Assembly: GCF_022867865.1 (NCBI RefSeq)
Contig: NZ_JALIEC010000015.1
Location: 1-51,660, forward strand
Direction: 5' to 3'
Length of the DNA stretch: 51,660 nucleotides
Source: Phaeobacter sp. J2-8
GTDB lineage: Bacteria > Pseudomonadota > Alphaproteobacteria > Rhodobacterales > Rhodobacteraceae
The number at the start of each line of letters is the position of its first letter. The first letter of the stretch is position 1. Position numbers and translations under genes: made by a program. Below the pieces are notes generated by a model. The model saw only the letters and a program-made list of their open reading frames with translations. It was not told the DNA's origin and did no database searches. Shown piece after piece: positions 9,579-17,752 of the stretch.

Positions 9579-9835
9579 GCGGCTTTCAGCAACGGATCAA
9601 GCTTGCCCGCGCGATCAAGCGCAAAAAGGTCATCACAGCCGCCGACGTGGATATCGCCGATAAAGATCTGTGGCACGGTGCGACCGCCATTGGCGCGCTG
9701 GATCATTTCGGGTTTGCGATCCGGGTTGGCCAGGACGTCAATTTCGCTGAACGCCGCGCCTTTCTGTTTCAAAAGCCGTTTGGCCGCGTGACAAAAACCG
9801 CAGAGCGGCGAGGTGTAGATTTCAATAGTGGACAT
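9575..9835 (-). CDS. grxC: Glutaredoxin 3
   Basis: Dithiol glutaredoxin of 86 residues, cytosolic, reducing disulfides and protein-glutathione adducts at the expense of glutathione. The active site is CGFC (12-15) after MSTIEIYTSPL; the cis-Pro loop is RTVPQIFIGD and the glutathione-binding GGCDDL follows. It lies 30 bases after comF and overlaps the nitrilase start by four bases (ATGA), so it is translated with it. Confidence 0.96.
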   Translation of the reverse strand: MSTIEIYTSPLCGFCHAAKRLLKQKGAAFSEIDVLANPDRKPEMIQRANGGRTVPQIFIGDIHVGGCDDLFALDRAGKLDPLLKAA

Positions 9836-9865
9836 GATGCGTTCCTTTACGATCTTGTCCGTAAC

Positions 9866-10597
9866 TTAGTCGTCCCGGCTCACCCTTGCCAGTGCGCCAA
9901 TGCAGAGCGGACCTGCACCTGACGCACGAAGCACCTCTGCACAGGCGCCAAGGGTCGCCCCGGTGGTCAAAACATCGTCAATCAGCAACACTGGCCGCCC
10001 GCCCGCCACGCGGCCGCGCCGCCCCCGATGCATCTGGATCGCCCCGTCGAGGATCTTGCGCCGTTCTGCGCCGCTGAATCGGTCAAGACTTCGGGTGCGG
10101 CGCACTCGTTTCAACAGATCCGGGCAATAGGCCAACCCCAATTCCCGCGCCAATGATTCGGCCAGCAGGGCGGATTGATTGTATCGCCGCGACATCATCC
10201 GCATCCAATGCAGGGGCACCGGCGCCACCAACATATCCGGCAGGATCAGGGGCCCGACCGCCCGCGCCAGCCATTTTGCCCCCACCGGGGCGATATCCTG
10301 ACGGTCATTGTGTTTCAGCCCCATCACAATCCGCCGCCCGTTGTCGCGATACAACAACGCCGCCCGCCCCCGATCCCAGGCAGGCGGCGCAGAAATGCAG
10401 GAATCACAATGGGCAATCTCTTCTGTATTCTCGCCGGGCAGGGGCACGCCGCAGCAATCACAGACCAATCCACCGGTAAACGGTGTATCGCGCCAACAGG
10501 CCCCACACAGACCAAAGTCGGTTTCAACCAGATCCCGACAGATCAGGCATTGGGACGGATAGACAACCCGCAAGGCCGTTTGAACAATCTCACTCAT
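9866..10597 (-). CDS. comF: ComF-family phosphoribosyltransferase-like protein
   Basis: 243-residue protein with an N-terminal double zinc-ribbon (CLIC, CGAC, CDCC, HCDSC pattern in residues 17-70) and a C-terminal PRPP-binding motif VLLIDDVLTTGATL. ComF proteins are linked to DNA uptake and single-strand DNA handling; here the role is only inferred from family. The ATG at 10597 starts MSEIVQTALRVVYP; the frame stays open further upstream, but that extension would run through the divergent methyltransferase gene and is not used. Head of the comF-grxC-nitrilase-marR run. Confidence 0.9.
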   Translation of the reverse strand: MSEIVQTALRVVYPSQCLICRDLVETDFGLCGACWRDTPFTGGLVCDCCGVPLPGENTEEIAHCDSCISAPPAWDRGRAALLYRDNGRRIVMGLKHNDRQDIAPVGAKWLARAVGPLILPDMLVAPVPLHWMRMMSRRYNQSALLAESLARELGLAYCPDLLKRVRRTRSLDRFSGAERRKILDGAIQMHRGRRGRVAGGRPVLLIDDVLTTGATLGACAEVLRASGAGPLCIGALARVSRDD

Positions 10598-10615
10598 ACC
10601 ACTATCTAGGCCCCT

Positions 10616-11428
10616 ATGCAGCCCCGTCTCACTGATCCTGCGGCTTTGATCCGCAACCGTCGCCGCGCCTCTTTGGATGCGCTGTTCCTGTTTGAATCTG
10701 CGCGCGAAGATCTTGAAGATCGCCTCAGCTTGGTTAAGAGAACCTTTACCGCGCCAGCAATTGTCACCGGGCAGCCGGAGATCTGGGGCAATCTGGCGGA
10801 AAACACCCGCATTGTTGCCGATGACGACACATTGCCGCTGGAGCCCGGCGCGCATGACGCGATTTTGCACAGCCACAGCCTGCATTGGGCCAATGATCCG
10901 GTGGGGCAGCTGATTCAATGTCGCCGCGCATTGAAACCGGATGGATTCTTTTTGGCGTCGCTGTTTGGCGGTCAGACCTTGCAGGAACTGCGTGCCTGTC
11001 TGGCCAGTGCCGAGACCGAGCTGACCGGCGGGCTGTCGCCGCGCATCGCCCCCATGGCCGAGATTCGCGATATGGGCGCGCTGTTGCAGCGTGCCGGATT
11101 TGCCCTGCCGGTGGCGGATGCCTTTCGATTGACGGTGACCTATGAAACACCGCTGCACCTGATGCGCGAACTGCGTGCCATGGGCGAGGGCAATGCGCTG
11201 GACGCACGTCTGCGCCGCCCAACCCGGCGCGCGGTGTTGTTGCGGGCAGCGGAGCTTTACAGCCAGCTTCACGCCCAGCCTGATGGCCGTATCCCGGCAA
11301 CATTTGAATTCATCGTCCTGACCGGATGGGCCCCCGATGACAGCCAGCCAAAGCCGCTGCGGCCCGGATCGGCCAAGGCGCGACTGGCGGACGCATTGAA
11401 AGTACCGGAAACCAAGCTGAAAGATTGA
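10616..11428 (+). CDS. SAM-dependent methyltransferase (BioC/NDUFAF5-like)
   Basis: 270-residue methyltransferase-fold protein divergent from comF (18 bases between starts). Visible family features are RLSLVKRTFTAPAIVTG near the N-terminus, LHWANDPVGQLIQCRRALKP (post-motif region) and LASLFGGQTLQELR. The usual glycine-rich SAM loop (D-x-G-C-G-x-G) is not seen: the equivalent region reads TRIVADDDTLPLEPG. Activity cannot therefore be assumed. In alphaproteobacteria this family sits next to comF and grxC; mitochondrial relatives (NDUFAF5) hydroxylate a complex I subunit. Substrate unknown. Confidence 0.85.
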   Translation: MQPRLTDPAALIRNRRRASLDALFLFESAREDLEDRLSLVKRTFTAPAIVTGQPEIWGNLAENTRIVADDDTLPLEPGAHDAILHSHSLHWANDPVGQLIQCRRALKPDGFFLASLFGGQTLQELRACLASAETELTGGLSPRIAPMAEIRDMGALLQRAGFALPVADAFRLTVTYETPLHLMRELRAMGEGNALDARLRRPTRRAVLLRAAELYSQLHAQPDGRIPATFEFIVLTGWAPDDSQPKPLRPGSAKARLADALKVPETKLKD

Positions 11429-11480
11429 CCCAACCAGCCACAGGGTTATCTGTCGCTAAATCGACATCGCGGAGACCGAA

Positions 11481-12530
11481 ATGCCCGACACACGCCCAGC
11501 CAACAGCCCGGCTGATCATCCCGCCCTGCCGCCACGAAAAATTGGTGTCTTGCTCGCCAATCTTGGGACGCCGGATGGCACCGACTATTGGTCGATGCGT
11601 CGGTATCTGGGCGAATTCCTGTCGGACAAGCGCGTGATTGATTACCCGACCTGGAAATGGCAGCCGCTGTTGCAGTTGATTATCCTTACAAAACGGCCGT
11701 TTACCTCGGGTGCGGCCTATCGGACGATCTGGAACAACGAAGCGGATGAAAGCCCGCTGATGACCATCACCAAGGATCAGACCGCCGCGATTGCCACCAG
11801 AATGGCGGACCAGTTCGGCGACAGCGTGATGGTGGATTTCTGTATGCGCTACGGCAACCCGTCGACCAAATCAAAGGTGCGGGCGATGGTCGAGGCAGGA
11901 TGCCACAAGATCCTGTTTTTCCCGCTTTATCCGCAATATGCCGGCGCGACATCGGCCACCGCAAATGACGCGTTCTTTCGGGCGTTGATGGACGAAAAAT
12001 GGCAACCCACGGCGCGGGTCGTCGACCCCTATTTCGAACATCCTGCCTATATTGATGCACTGGCGCAGTCGGTTGAGCGCAAATATACCAGCTTGGACCA
12101 ACGGCCCGACATCCTTATCTGCTCTTACCACGGCTTGCCGCAGCGGTATTTGCTGGAAGGTGACCCCTATCATTGCCAGTGCCAGAAAACGACGCGGCTG
12201 TTGAAGGAACGGCTGGGCTGGGCCGATACCGACATCAAGACCACCTTCCAATCGCAATTTGGCCCCGAGGAATGGCTGAAACCCTATACCGTGGAAGAGG
12301 TTGCGCGCCTGGCCCGCGAAGATGGCAAAAAGAATATCGCGGTCATCGCCCCGGCCTTTTCTGCGGATTGCATCGAAACTCTGGAAGAGATCAACGAAGA
12401 GATCCGCGAAAGCTTCGAAGAGGCCGGTGGAGAAAAATTCACCTATATCCCCTGTTTGAACGACGATCCGGCCCATATTGATGCGCTGTCGCAAGTGATT
12501 TCTGAAAATCTGGCTGGCTGGACGGTATGA
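11481..12530 (+). CDS. hemH: Ferrochelatase
   Basis: Inserts ferrous iron into protoporphyrin IX, the last step of protoheme synthesis; 349 residues. Hallmarks: IGVLLANLGTPDGTDYWSMR at the N-terminus, FPLYPQYAGATSATANDAFF, the conserved SYHGLPQRYLLEGDPYHCQC segment and FQSQFGPEEWLKPYT with the catalytic-region acidic residues. The gene overlaps the following VOC gene by four bases. A small membrane protein gene lies convergently beyond the shared terminator. Confidence 0.97.
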   Translation: MPDTRPANSPADHPALPPRKIGVLLANLGTPDGTDYWSMRRYLGEFLSDKRVIDYPTWKWQPLLQLIILTKRPFTSGAAYRTIWNNEADESPLMTITKDQTAAIATRMADQFGDSVMVDFCMRYGNPSTKSKVRAMVEAGCHKILFFPLYPQYAGATSATANDAFFRALMDEKWQPTARVVDPYFEHPAYIDALAQSVERKYTSLDQRPDILICSYHGLPQRYLLEGDPYHCQCQKTTRLLKERLGWADTDIKTTFQSQFGPEEWLKPYTVEEVARLAREDGKKNIAVIAPAFSADCIETLEEINEEIRESFEEAGGEKFTYIPCLNDDPAHIDALSQVISENLAGWTV

Positions 12531-12925
12531 GCGCGCTGCATCTGGGCACGGTCAAGATTCCGGTCACCGATCTGGCGCGATCGCTGCCGTTTTACTGTGA
12601 TGCCCTTGGGTTGTCTGTGTTGTTCACCGTCGAAAAATACGGCTGGGTCCAGCTTTCCGGCGGACAATTTGGCATCGCGCTATACGAGATCGGCAAATCC
12701 GACACCAGCAGGGCACCGGGCGGTGATCTCGATTTTCATATGATTTGCGAAGATCGCGCGACCACCCTGGCCCGGGTGCGCCGACAGTGCCCTGATGCGG
12801 CATGGGCGGATCATGTCAGCGGGGCCTATGTGCTGCGCTTTGCCGACCCGGACGGCAATCAGCTGCATATCTTTGCACGTGGCGAGAATGAGGATGACAG
12901 CCTGAAAACCTATCCCCAGACATAG
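12527..12925 (+). CDS. VOC (glyoxalase/bleomycin-resistance fold) protein
   Basis: 132-residue vicinal-oxygen-chelate protein with paired beta-alpha-beta modules: HLGTVKIPVTDLARSLPFYC at the start and RFADPDGNQLHIFARG at the end, the usual metal-ligand strand. Its ATG overlaps the hemH stop (ATGA), so it is co-translated with ferrochelatase. Substrate unknown; the family includes glyoxalases, dioxygenases and drug-binding proteins. Confidence 0.85.
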   Translation: MSALHLGTVKIPVTDLARSLPFYCDALGLSVLFTVEKYGWVQLSGGQFGIALYEIGKSDTSRAPGGDLDFHMICEDRATTLARVRRQCPDAAWADHVSGAYVLRFADPDGNQLHIFARGENEDDSLKTYPQT

Positions 12926-12926
12926 A

Positions 12927-12952
12927 AAAAGCGGCGCCGAGGCGCCGCTTTT
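12927..12952. terminator. Bidirectional terminator between hemH-VOC and the small membrane protein
   Basis: AAAAGCGGCGCC (12927-12938) and GGCGCCGCTTTT (12941-12952) form a perfect 12-bp inverted repeat with A on one side and T on the other. This is a classic bidirectional rho-independent terminator for convergent genes, starting one base after the VOC stop. Confidence 0.9.
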
Positions 12953-12973
12953 CCTTGTAGATGTCAGTCCGAA

Positions 12974-13168
12974 TTACTCGGAAGCTGCAACTGCGATAAC
13001 AACAGCAAGCAGGATCAGCGGGACAATGATGCCAGCCGACGAAGATGCTTGTGCAGTTTCTTCAACGATCACCGGTGCTTCGATGATGACGTCGTCTTTT
13101 GCATAGGAACCAGCGAATGCTGTCGATGCTGCTGCGGACAGTGCCGCTGCGAGTGCGAGTTTCTTCAT
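12974..13168 (-). CDS. Small secreted/membrane protein with signal peptide and C-terminal helix
   Basis: 64-residue protein starting MKKLALAAALSAAASTAFAG, a typical Sec signal, then DVIIEAPVIVEETAQAS and a hydrophobic tail IIVPLILLAVVIAVAASE. The start at 13168 is preferred over ATG 13174 because GGAGG is eight bases upstream of the former and only two upstream of the latter. From memory, similar proteins recur in Rhodobacteraceae; no function is known to me. After cleavage only about 44 residues remain, anchored by one helix. The upstream region carries an inverted repeat (see 13270). Confidence 0.8.
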   Translation of the reverse strand: MKKLALAAALSAAASTAFAGSYAKDDVIIEAPVIVEETAQASSSAGIIVPLILLAVVIAVAASE

Positions 13169-13269
13169 AATCATATCCTCCAGATATTCACCTGCCGCTC
13201 ATACCAAACTGGTTGCGGCAAGCACCCAAGACTTACCTCGTACTTTTTCTTTGCAGCTATTCTGGCGAA

Positions 13270-13289
13270 ATGCAAACCGATCTTTGCAT
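13270..13289. promoter_or_regulatory. Perfect 7-bp inverted repeat upstream of the small membrane protein gene
   Basis: ATGCAAA (13270-13276), six-base spacer, TTTGCAT (13283-13289). A further TTTGCA lies at 13250-13255. The repeat is about 100 bases upstream of the minus-strand start at 13168 and 19 bases before the adjacent gene's stop on the same strand. It looks like an operator for an unidentified regulator. Confidence 0.4.
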
Positions 13290-13317
13290 GTTCTCGCCGC
13301 GCCGCCGCCACATGTCG

Positions 13318-13911
13318 TCAAATTAGCAACACTTGAGTGCCCACTTTTGTCTGGGCGAAAAGCTCGGAGATATGTTGGTTGTAAAGACCGATACAGCCGT
13401 TCGAAGACCGGCGTCCGATTTTGCGTGTGTCGTGCGTTCCGTGGATACGGTAATACGTCCAGCTCAGGTAAAGCGCGTGCGTTCCCAGAGGGTTGTCAGG
13501 GCCTGGGCCAACAAAGTCCGGCCATTCGGGATTGCGGATTTTCATCGACGGGGTGGGGCGCCACGACGGGCCTTCCACCTTGCGCACCACCGACGTGCGG
13601 CCGCGGCGCGTCAGATCCTCTGTCAGGGGAACCGAGGTTGGATAGAGCTTGTAGGTCGTGCCATTGGCCGACCAATAATGCAGCGCCCGGCTGGTGATAT
13701 CGACCAGAATTGCGCCATTGCTGAGATCGCTGAAATAAGGCCGCCAATCCAGCGACCGAAAGCTGGAGATATTGCGGCGCACGGCGTGCGAAATATCGCC
13801 CTCAAGCTCGGTGCTGCCGTCGTTCTGGGCCAAGACCGGGGTTGCGGCCATTGCAGCAGTCCCCGCCAGAAAGGCCCGTCTGTTCCATTTTTGTGTGGAT
13901 GGTGTCTTCAT
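13318..13911 (-). CDS. L,D-transpeptidase (YkuD family), Tat-exported
   Basis: 197 residues with a twin-arginine signal (KWNRRAFLAGTAAMAATPVLAQ) and a YkuD catalytic domain. The active-site block reads HGTHDTRKIGRRSSNGCIGL near residues 157-176, with His and the catalytic Cys in place. The usual Arg in the SHGCIR motif is Gly here. These enzymes make 3-3 crosslinks in peptidoglycan or attach proteins to it, in the periplasm. PLGTHALYLSWTYYRIHG is also family-typical. The gene is followed by about 145 bases of non-coding DNA before the next minus-strand gene. Confidence 0.92.
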   Translation of the reverse strand: MKTPSTQKWNRRAFLAGTAAMAATPVLAQNDGSTELEGDISHAVRRNISSFRSLDWRPYFSDLSNGAILVDITSRALHYWSANGTTYKLYPTSVPLTEDLTRRGRTSVVRKVEGPSWRPTPSMKIRNPEWPDFVGPGPDNPLGTHALYLSWTYYRIHGTHDTRKIGRRSSNGCIGLYNQHISELFAQTKVGTQVLLI

Positions 13912-14078
13912 ATCCCACTCCCTGGGTATGCTGCATTGATCACAGTTATTTTAGTGCGCGAAAGCCGCAGTCGCAAATCAAACCACTGTCAAGACGCGGA
14001 TCATCGCCGAGGTGGGTTTGAAAGGTCACTTTTTTCCGGCTAAGTCTCGCGTAACCAAATTATTGGATGGTCTCACCG

Positions 14079-14693
14079 ATGAAACGTCTTGCTGCACTTT
14101 TGCTTCCGCTTGTTCTGATTCTTGCGGCCTGTACGACGACACCGTCGTCCACGACGCCGACCCTGGGCCCGGACGGCAAGCCGCTGCCAAAGGTGTACAA
14201 TCTGGGGCCGGGGGCAGAGGGACGGGTTCAATTCCGTATGCTTGATTCGATCAATGCATTGCGCCAGGCGCGCAGCCTGCCACAGGTGTCGCTGAATGCC
14301 GCGCTCAACGCTGCGGCCGCGACCCATGCGCGCGACATGTCGGTGCAAAACCGCCCCTGGCATTTCGGATCGGACGGATCATCGCCGATCGACCGGGTGG
14401 CGCGTGTCGGATATGCGGGCCGGATGTTGGGCGAAGCGATTTCCGAAACCTACGAAACCGAGATCGAGACCCTTGCCGCCTGGATGGAAGAACCGGGCAC
14501 CCGCGAGGTGATCATGGCAGCGGACGCGCGCGATATGGGATTCGCCTATTTTCAGGAACCCAACGGCAAAATCTGGTGGACATTGGTGATGGGCGCGCCG
14601 GGCAATGCGGGTTTTGTCCCCTCGGCCAGCCCCGCCAACAGCCAATCCATCGAAGACATCGCCGCAGCAGCCATTGATCTGAGCGACGGCTGA
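14079..14693 (+). CDS. CAP-domain (SCP-like) lipoprotein
   Basis: Lipoprotein of about 204 residues: signal MKRLAALLLPLVLILAAC with the lipobox LAAC (Cys18), a Ser/Thr/Pro linker and a CAP domain (LDSINALRQARSLPQVSLN, then AAAATHARDMSVQNRPWHFG). The domain resembles secreted bacterial CAP proteins of unknown activity. I prefer ATG 14079, which begins the signal peptide directly; ATG 14067 would add MVSP. It is probably anchored in the outer or inner membrane facing the periplasm. Confidence 0.87.
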   Translation: MKRLAALLLPLVLILAACTTTPSSTTPTLGPDGKPLPKVYNLGPGAEGRVQFRMLDSINALRQARSLPQVSLNAALNAAAATHARDMSVQNRPWHFGSDGSSPIDRVARVGYAGRMLGEAISETYETEIETLAAWMEEPGTREVIMAADARDMGFAYFQEPNGKIWWTLVMGAPGNAGFVPSASPANSQSIEDIAAAAIDLSDG

Positions 14694-14761
14694 TCGAATT
14701 CTGGTCCCCCACCCGCTGATCAGGGATCACTGGATGGGGGGTCTGATTTGTTTCGTCGCGG

Positions 14762-15742
14762 TTATGCGCGCAGCATCACCTTGCCTGCGCGTCCCGGTGT
14801 CAGCGCTGCGGTCATGGCATCGCTGACCTGATCCAGCGAATAGGCTCCGCCGTCTTCCAGCTTCAGCTCGCCATTCGCCGCCAGCATCACCAATTCCGTG
14901 ATCAGGCGCTTGCGTTCCTCCGGGGCCATTTCGCTACTGACGCGCGATCCCCAGAAGCCTTTTGCCGTGATGTGTTTCATGATCAACGCCCCCGAAGACA
15001 GCGGCATGGGCGCGCCTGTGGCTGTGCCGAACACCACCAATTCGCCGTCAACACCAAGCAGATCAACGAGATCGCCGGAAATATCGCCGCCGACGGAATC
15101 AATCGCCGATACCGCACCGGCATCGCCGATCAGCGCCTGTGCCTTTTCCTTCCACCCTTCGGACGCGGTCGAAAGCACGTTGTCGATCCCGAGATTTTCC
15201 AGCTCGGCCACCGCAGCATCCCGGCGCACGAGGTTCAGCAGATGAATTCCGCGCGATTTTGCCAGAACCGTCATGATTTTGCCGACGGCGCCATTGGCGG
15301 CTGTTTGCACGATCCAATCCCCTTTTTTCGCCTTGAGGCTTTCAAGCAGCGACAGGGCGCTGAACGGCATGGCGATCAGCTGCGCGCCAACGGTATCGCT
15401 GATCGCGGCAGGAAGCGGCAGAACCCCTTCGGCGGGGGCGGTGAAATATTCCGCCCAGCTGCCATGAATCCCCGCGATGGCAATGCGTTGACCAATCAGC
15501 GCGGCATCGACACCTTCGCCGACGGCGTCAACCGTGCCCAACGCCTCTGACCCGCCGGTTGCGCCGGGCAGTTCGGGTTTATAGCCGTAATTGCCACGGA
15601 TCGTCCAAAGATCATGGTTGTGGATCGGCGACAACGTCATCTTGACCAGGACTTCGCCTGCCTTGGGGGTGGGTTTTTCGGTTTCTGCGGTTTTAAGCAC
15701 GTCAATGGGTTCACCAAAGGTGTCGTGTACTGCGGCTTTCAT
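14762..15742 (-). CDS. Zinc-type alcohol dehydrogenase/quinone oxidoreductase family protein
   Basis: 326-residue medium-chain dehydrogenase/reductase. The GroES-like half is MKAAVHDTFGEPIDVLK to PGATGGSEALGTVDAVGEGV; the NADPH half contains VQTAANGAVGKIMTVLAKSRG. Structural and catalytic zinc cysteines are absent, as in quinone or enoyl reductases. AAGGA precedes ATG 15742; a longer frame to 15856 overlaps tetR and is rejected. It lies 5 bases after tetR and is probably its target, acting in detoxification of an electrophile such as a quinone or enal. Substrate is inferred. Confidence 0.9.
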   Translation of the reverse strand: MKAAVHDTFGEPIDVLKTAETEKPTPKAGEVLVKMTLSPIHNHDLWTIRGNYGYKPELPGATGGSEALGTVDAVGEGVDAALIGQRIAIAGIHGSWAEYFTAPAEGVLPLPAAISDTVGAQLIAMPFSALSLLESLKAKKGDWIVQTAANGAVGKIMTVLAKSRGIHLLNLVRRDAAVAELENLGIDNVLSTASEGWKEKAQALIGDAGAVSAIDSVGGDISGDLVDLLGVDGELVVFGTATGAPMPLSSGALIMKHITAKGFWGSRVSSEMAPEERKRLITELVMLAANGELKLEDGGAYSLDQVSDAMTAALTPGRAGKVMLRA

Positions 15743-15747
15743 TGTGA

Positions 15748-16353
15748 TTATCCTTGTAAGTTGTCTTGAGTGAGAAGACCGGTCGTTTGTTGTAACGCCT
15801 GTTCCAGTGGCGTCTGAGAGCGTGAGAGCTTTGCCAGGATCGACGCCCCGAGCCATTGTGCGTAGAGCATTTGCGCCGTTGCGACGGGGTCGGAAAACCG
15901 GGGCAATGACCCTTCGGATGCGCCCTGACGCAAAAGCGTTGCGATACGTTGGACAAATTCGGTGATGCCATCGTTCAGGATCACGCGCATCGCGTCAGAA
16001 AGGTCGGCCACTTCGGCCCCCAATTTGACGACAAGACATTGCGTGGCAATGCCTTCTGCCCCGGCCTGTGCCAACCAGCCGGACCAGAATGCCCCCAGCT
16101 TTTCCGCGGCGGTCCCCGGTCCATTGGCCAATCGGTCAAACCGATCCAGATAGTCCTGAACATAGTCAGCCAAAAGCGCCTGTCCAAAGGCCTCTTTCGA
16201 CGCGAAGTAGTAATAAAACGACCCCTTCGGGATGTTGCATTCCGTCAACAGGCGGGCAATCCCGACGCCGCCAAACCCGTGTTTGATCACCAGGGCCCTG
16301 CCGGTATCCAGAATATGCTGTCGCTTGCGATCTGATTTGGTTTGCTCATCCAT
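15748..16353 (-). CDS. TetR-family transcriptional repressor
   Basis: 201 residues with an N-terminal TetR helix-turn-helix (ILDTGRALVIKHGFGGVGIA, then RLLTECNIPKGSFYYYFASKEAF) and a TetR_C-type ligand domain. First gene of a two-gene unit with the oxidoreductase. A 15-bp palindrome 20 bases upstream of its ATG is the likely operator, implying autorepression relieved by the substrate or product of the oxidoreductase. Confidence 0.94.
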   Translation of the reverse strand: MDEQTKSDRKRQHILDTGRALVIKHGFGGVGIARLLTECNIPKGSFYYYFASKEAFGQALLADYVQDYLDRFDRLANGPGTAAEKLGAFWSGWLAQAGAEGIATQCLVVKLGAEVADLSDAMRVILNDGITEFVQRIATLLRQGASEGSLPRFSDPVATAQMLYAQWLGASILAKLSRSQTPLEQALQQTTGLLTQDNLQG

Positions 16354-16373
16354 AGGGCGGAGTTAATCAGTAA

Positions 16374-16388
16374 TAGACCGGTCGTCTA
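16374..16388. promoter_or_regulatory. Putative TetR operator
   Basis: TAGACCGGTCGTCTA: 5-bp arms TAGAC and GTCTA flank CGGTC, and an internal GACCGGTC is itself palindromic. It lies 20 bases upstream of the tetR start, where repressor binding would block the promoter. A related stretch, AGACCGGTCGT, also occurs at the 3' end of tetR near 15777. Confidence 0.65.
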
Positions 16389-16542
16389 GGTATCATCACA
16401 GCCATGTGACAAGGCGGTAAACCACGAGGTCAAATCCCGAAATCAAAGGTGTTTTGCGTCTTGGGACAGGCAGCATTGACCGGCTACCCACGGGCCGGGC
16501 TCTCTCGGCCAGCGTCCCTTGGCCAGTGCCCTGTTCCAGCCC

Positions 16543-17232
16543 CTAGGCCAGTTCCCGGTGGTTGGCCTGAATATCATCCCAGGCGCGGTTGATGTCGATC
16601 AACCGCCGCTCGCTCAGCCGCACGGCCTCTTGCGGCACGCCACGGGCCATCATGCGGTCTGGATGCCCTTCGCGCACCGCTTGACGCCAGACTTTGCGAA
16701 TGTCGTCCAGTGGCGTATCGGGGCTGACGCCCAGAACGGTATAGGGATCATTCGGCGCATCGGGCACAAAACGCGCCCGAAACGCCAGAAACTGGCGTTC
16801 ATCCAGACCAAAGATCATCGAAACTTCGCGCAGGAAATCGTCTTCGGCGGGATGATAGCTGCCATCCGCGACCGCGATATGAAACAGCCCCTCCAGCAGG
16901 TCGCACAGCGCGGTGCCGGTCTCATCAAACATCGCACGAATGCGGCGGGCGTAATCGGCGTAACCGGCCACATCCTGCCGGGCCAGATTGAACACCCGCG
17001 CGGCCTGGTCCTCATCCTCGGGGGCGATGTGAAACACCTCGCGGAACGCCGTCACCTCGTCCCGGGTGACAAGACCATCTGCCTTGGCCATTTTCGCGCC
17101 CAACGCGATCACCGCAATGGTAAAGGCGACACTGCGCTCTGGTGGCGTGCGCAGCTGGTCAAACACCTGACTAAGCGGCGCGCCACTGGCGAGGGCCGAA
17201 ATCGCGGCCGATATGCGGGACCATATGGACAT
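16543..17232 (-). CDS. DjlA-like J-domain protein with TerB domain
   Basis: 229 residues. The N-terminal two thirds form a TerB-like helical domain (FTIAVIALGAKMAKADGLVT, with the acidic ADG and DGSYHPAED motifs), and residues from about 163 form a J domain with the HPD motif (REGHPDRMM). It is a DnaK co-chaperone. Unlike E. coli DjlA it lacks a clear N-terminal membrane helix. The gene stands alone between the tetR promoter region and the GNAT gene. Confidence 0.9.
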   Translation of the reverse strand: MSIWSRISAAISALASGAPLSQVFDQLRTPPERSVAFTIAVIALGAKMAKADGLVTRDEVTAFREVFHIAPEDEDQAARVFNLARQDVAGYADYARRIRAMFDETGTALCDLLEGLFHIAVADGSYHPAEDDFLREVSMIFGLDERQFLAFRARFVPDAPNDPYTVLGVSPDTPLDDIRKVWRQAVREGHPDRMMARGVPQEAVRLSERRLIDINRAWDDIQANHRELA

Positions 17233-17275
17233 GGGCGAATGTTATACCTCGGTTTGATCTAAGTCAGTGTGACAA

Positions 17276-17752
17276 TCACAAAAATTTTTGCATCAGCACC
17301 AGATCAATCCAGCGCCCGAATTTATACCCGACCTCGGGCAGGACCGAAACCTGACGAAACCCGATTGCCGCATGAAAGGCGATGCCATCCGGGTTTTCCC
17401 CGCTGACGCTGGCGAACAGGGTGTGAACCCCGGCGGCACGCGCGTGATTTTCCAGCATCGCCATCAACCCGCGCCCGGCGCCAAGGCCACGGGCCTCCGG
17501 CAACAACGCAATGGAATGTTCGCAGGTATGACGATAGCCATCCCCGCCGCGAAACTGGAAATAACAGGCATATCCGATAATCTGGCCGTCCCGTTCCGCA
17601 ACAAAATAGCGGCCACTGTCGCGAATGCCTTCTGCATACTCCTGGACCGGTTTTTCATCGGATCTGAAACTGATTGTCGTGTCACGAATGACCGGGTTGA
17701 CCACAGCGGCAATTCCCGGTGCATCCCCCACCTGTGCTGGGCGCAAGATCAT
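17276..17752 (-). CDS. GNAT N-acetyltransferase, phosphinothricin-acetyltransferase-like
   Basis: 158-residue acetyl-CoA-dependent N-acetyltransferase. The family pattern is complete: ILRPAQVGDAPGIAAVVNPV, YFVAERDGQIIGYACYFQF, the acetyl-CoA loop ARGLGAGRGLMAMLENHARA, and IAFHAAIGFRQVSVLPEVGYK followed by a W-x-D-LVLMQK end. The branch acetylates amino-acid-like substrates such as phosphinothricin or methionine sulfoximine; the substrate here is unknown. It overlaps the upstream VOC gene by four bases. Confidence 0.9.
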   Translation of the reverse strand: MILRPAQVGDAPGIAAVVNPVIRDTTISFRSDEKPVQEYAEGIRDSGRYFVAERDGQIIGYACYFQFRGGDGYRHTCEHSIALLPEARGLGAGRGLMAMLENHARAAGVHTLFASVSGENPDGIAFHAAIGFRQVSVLPEVGYKFGRWIDLVLMQKFL

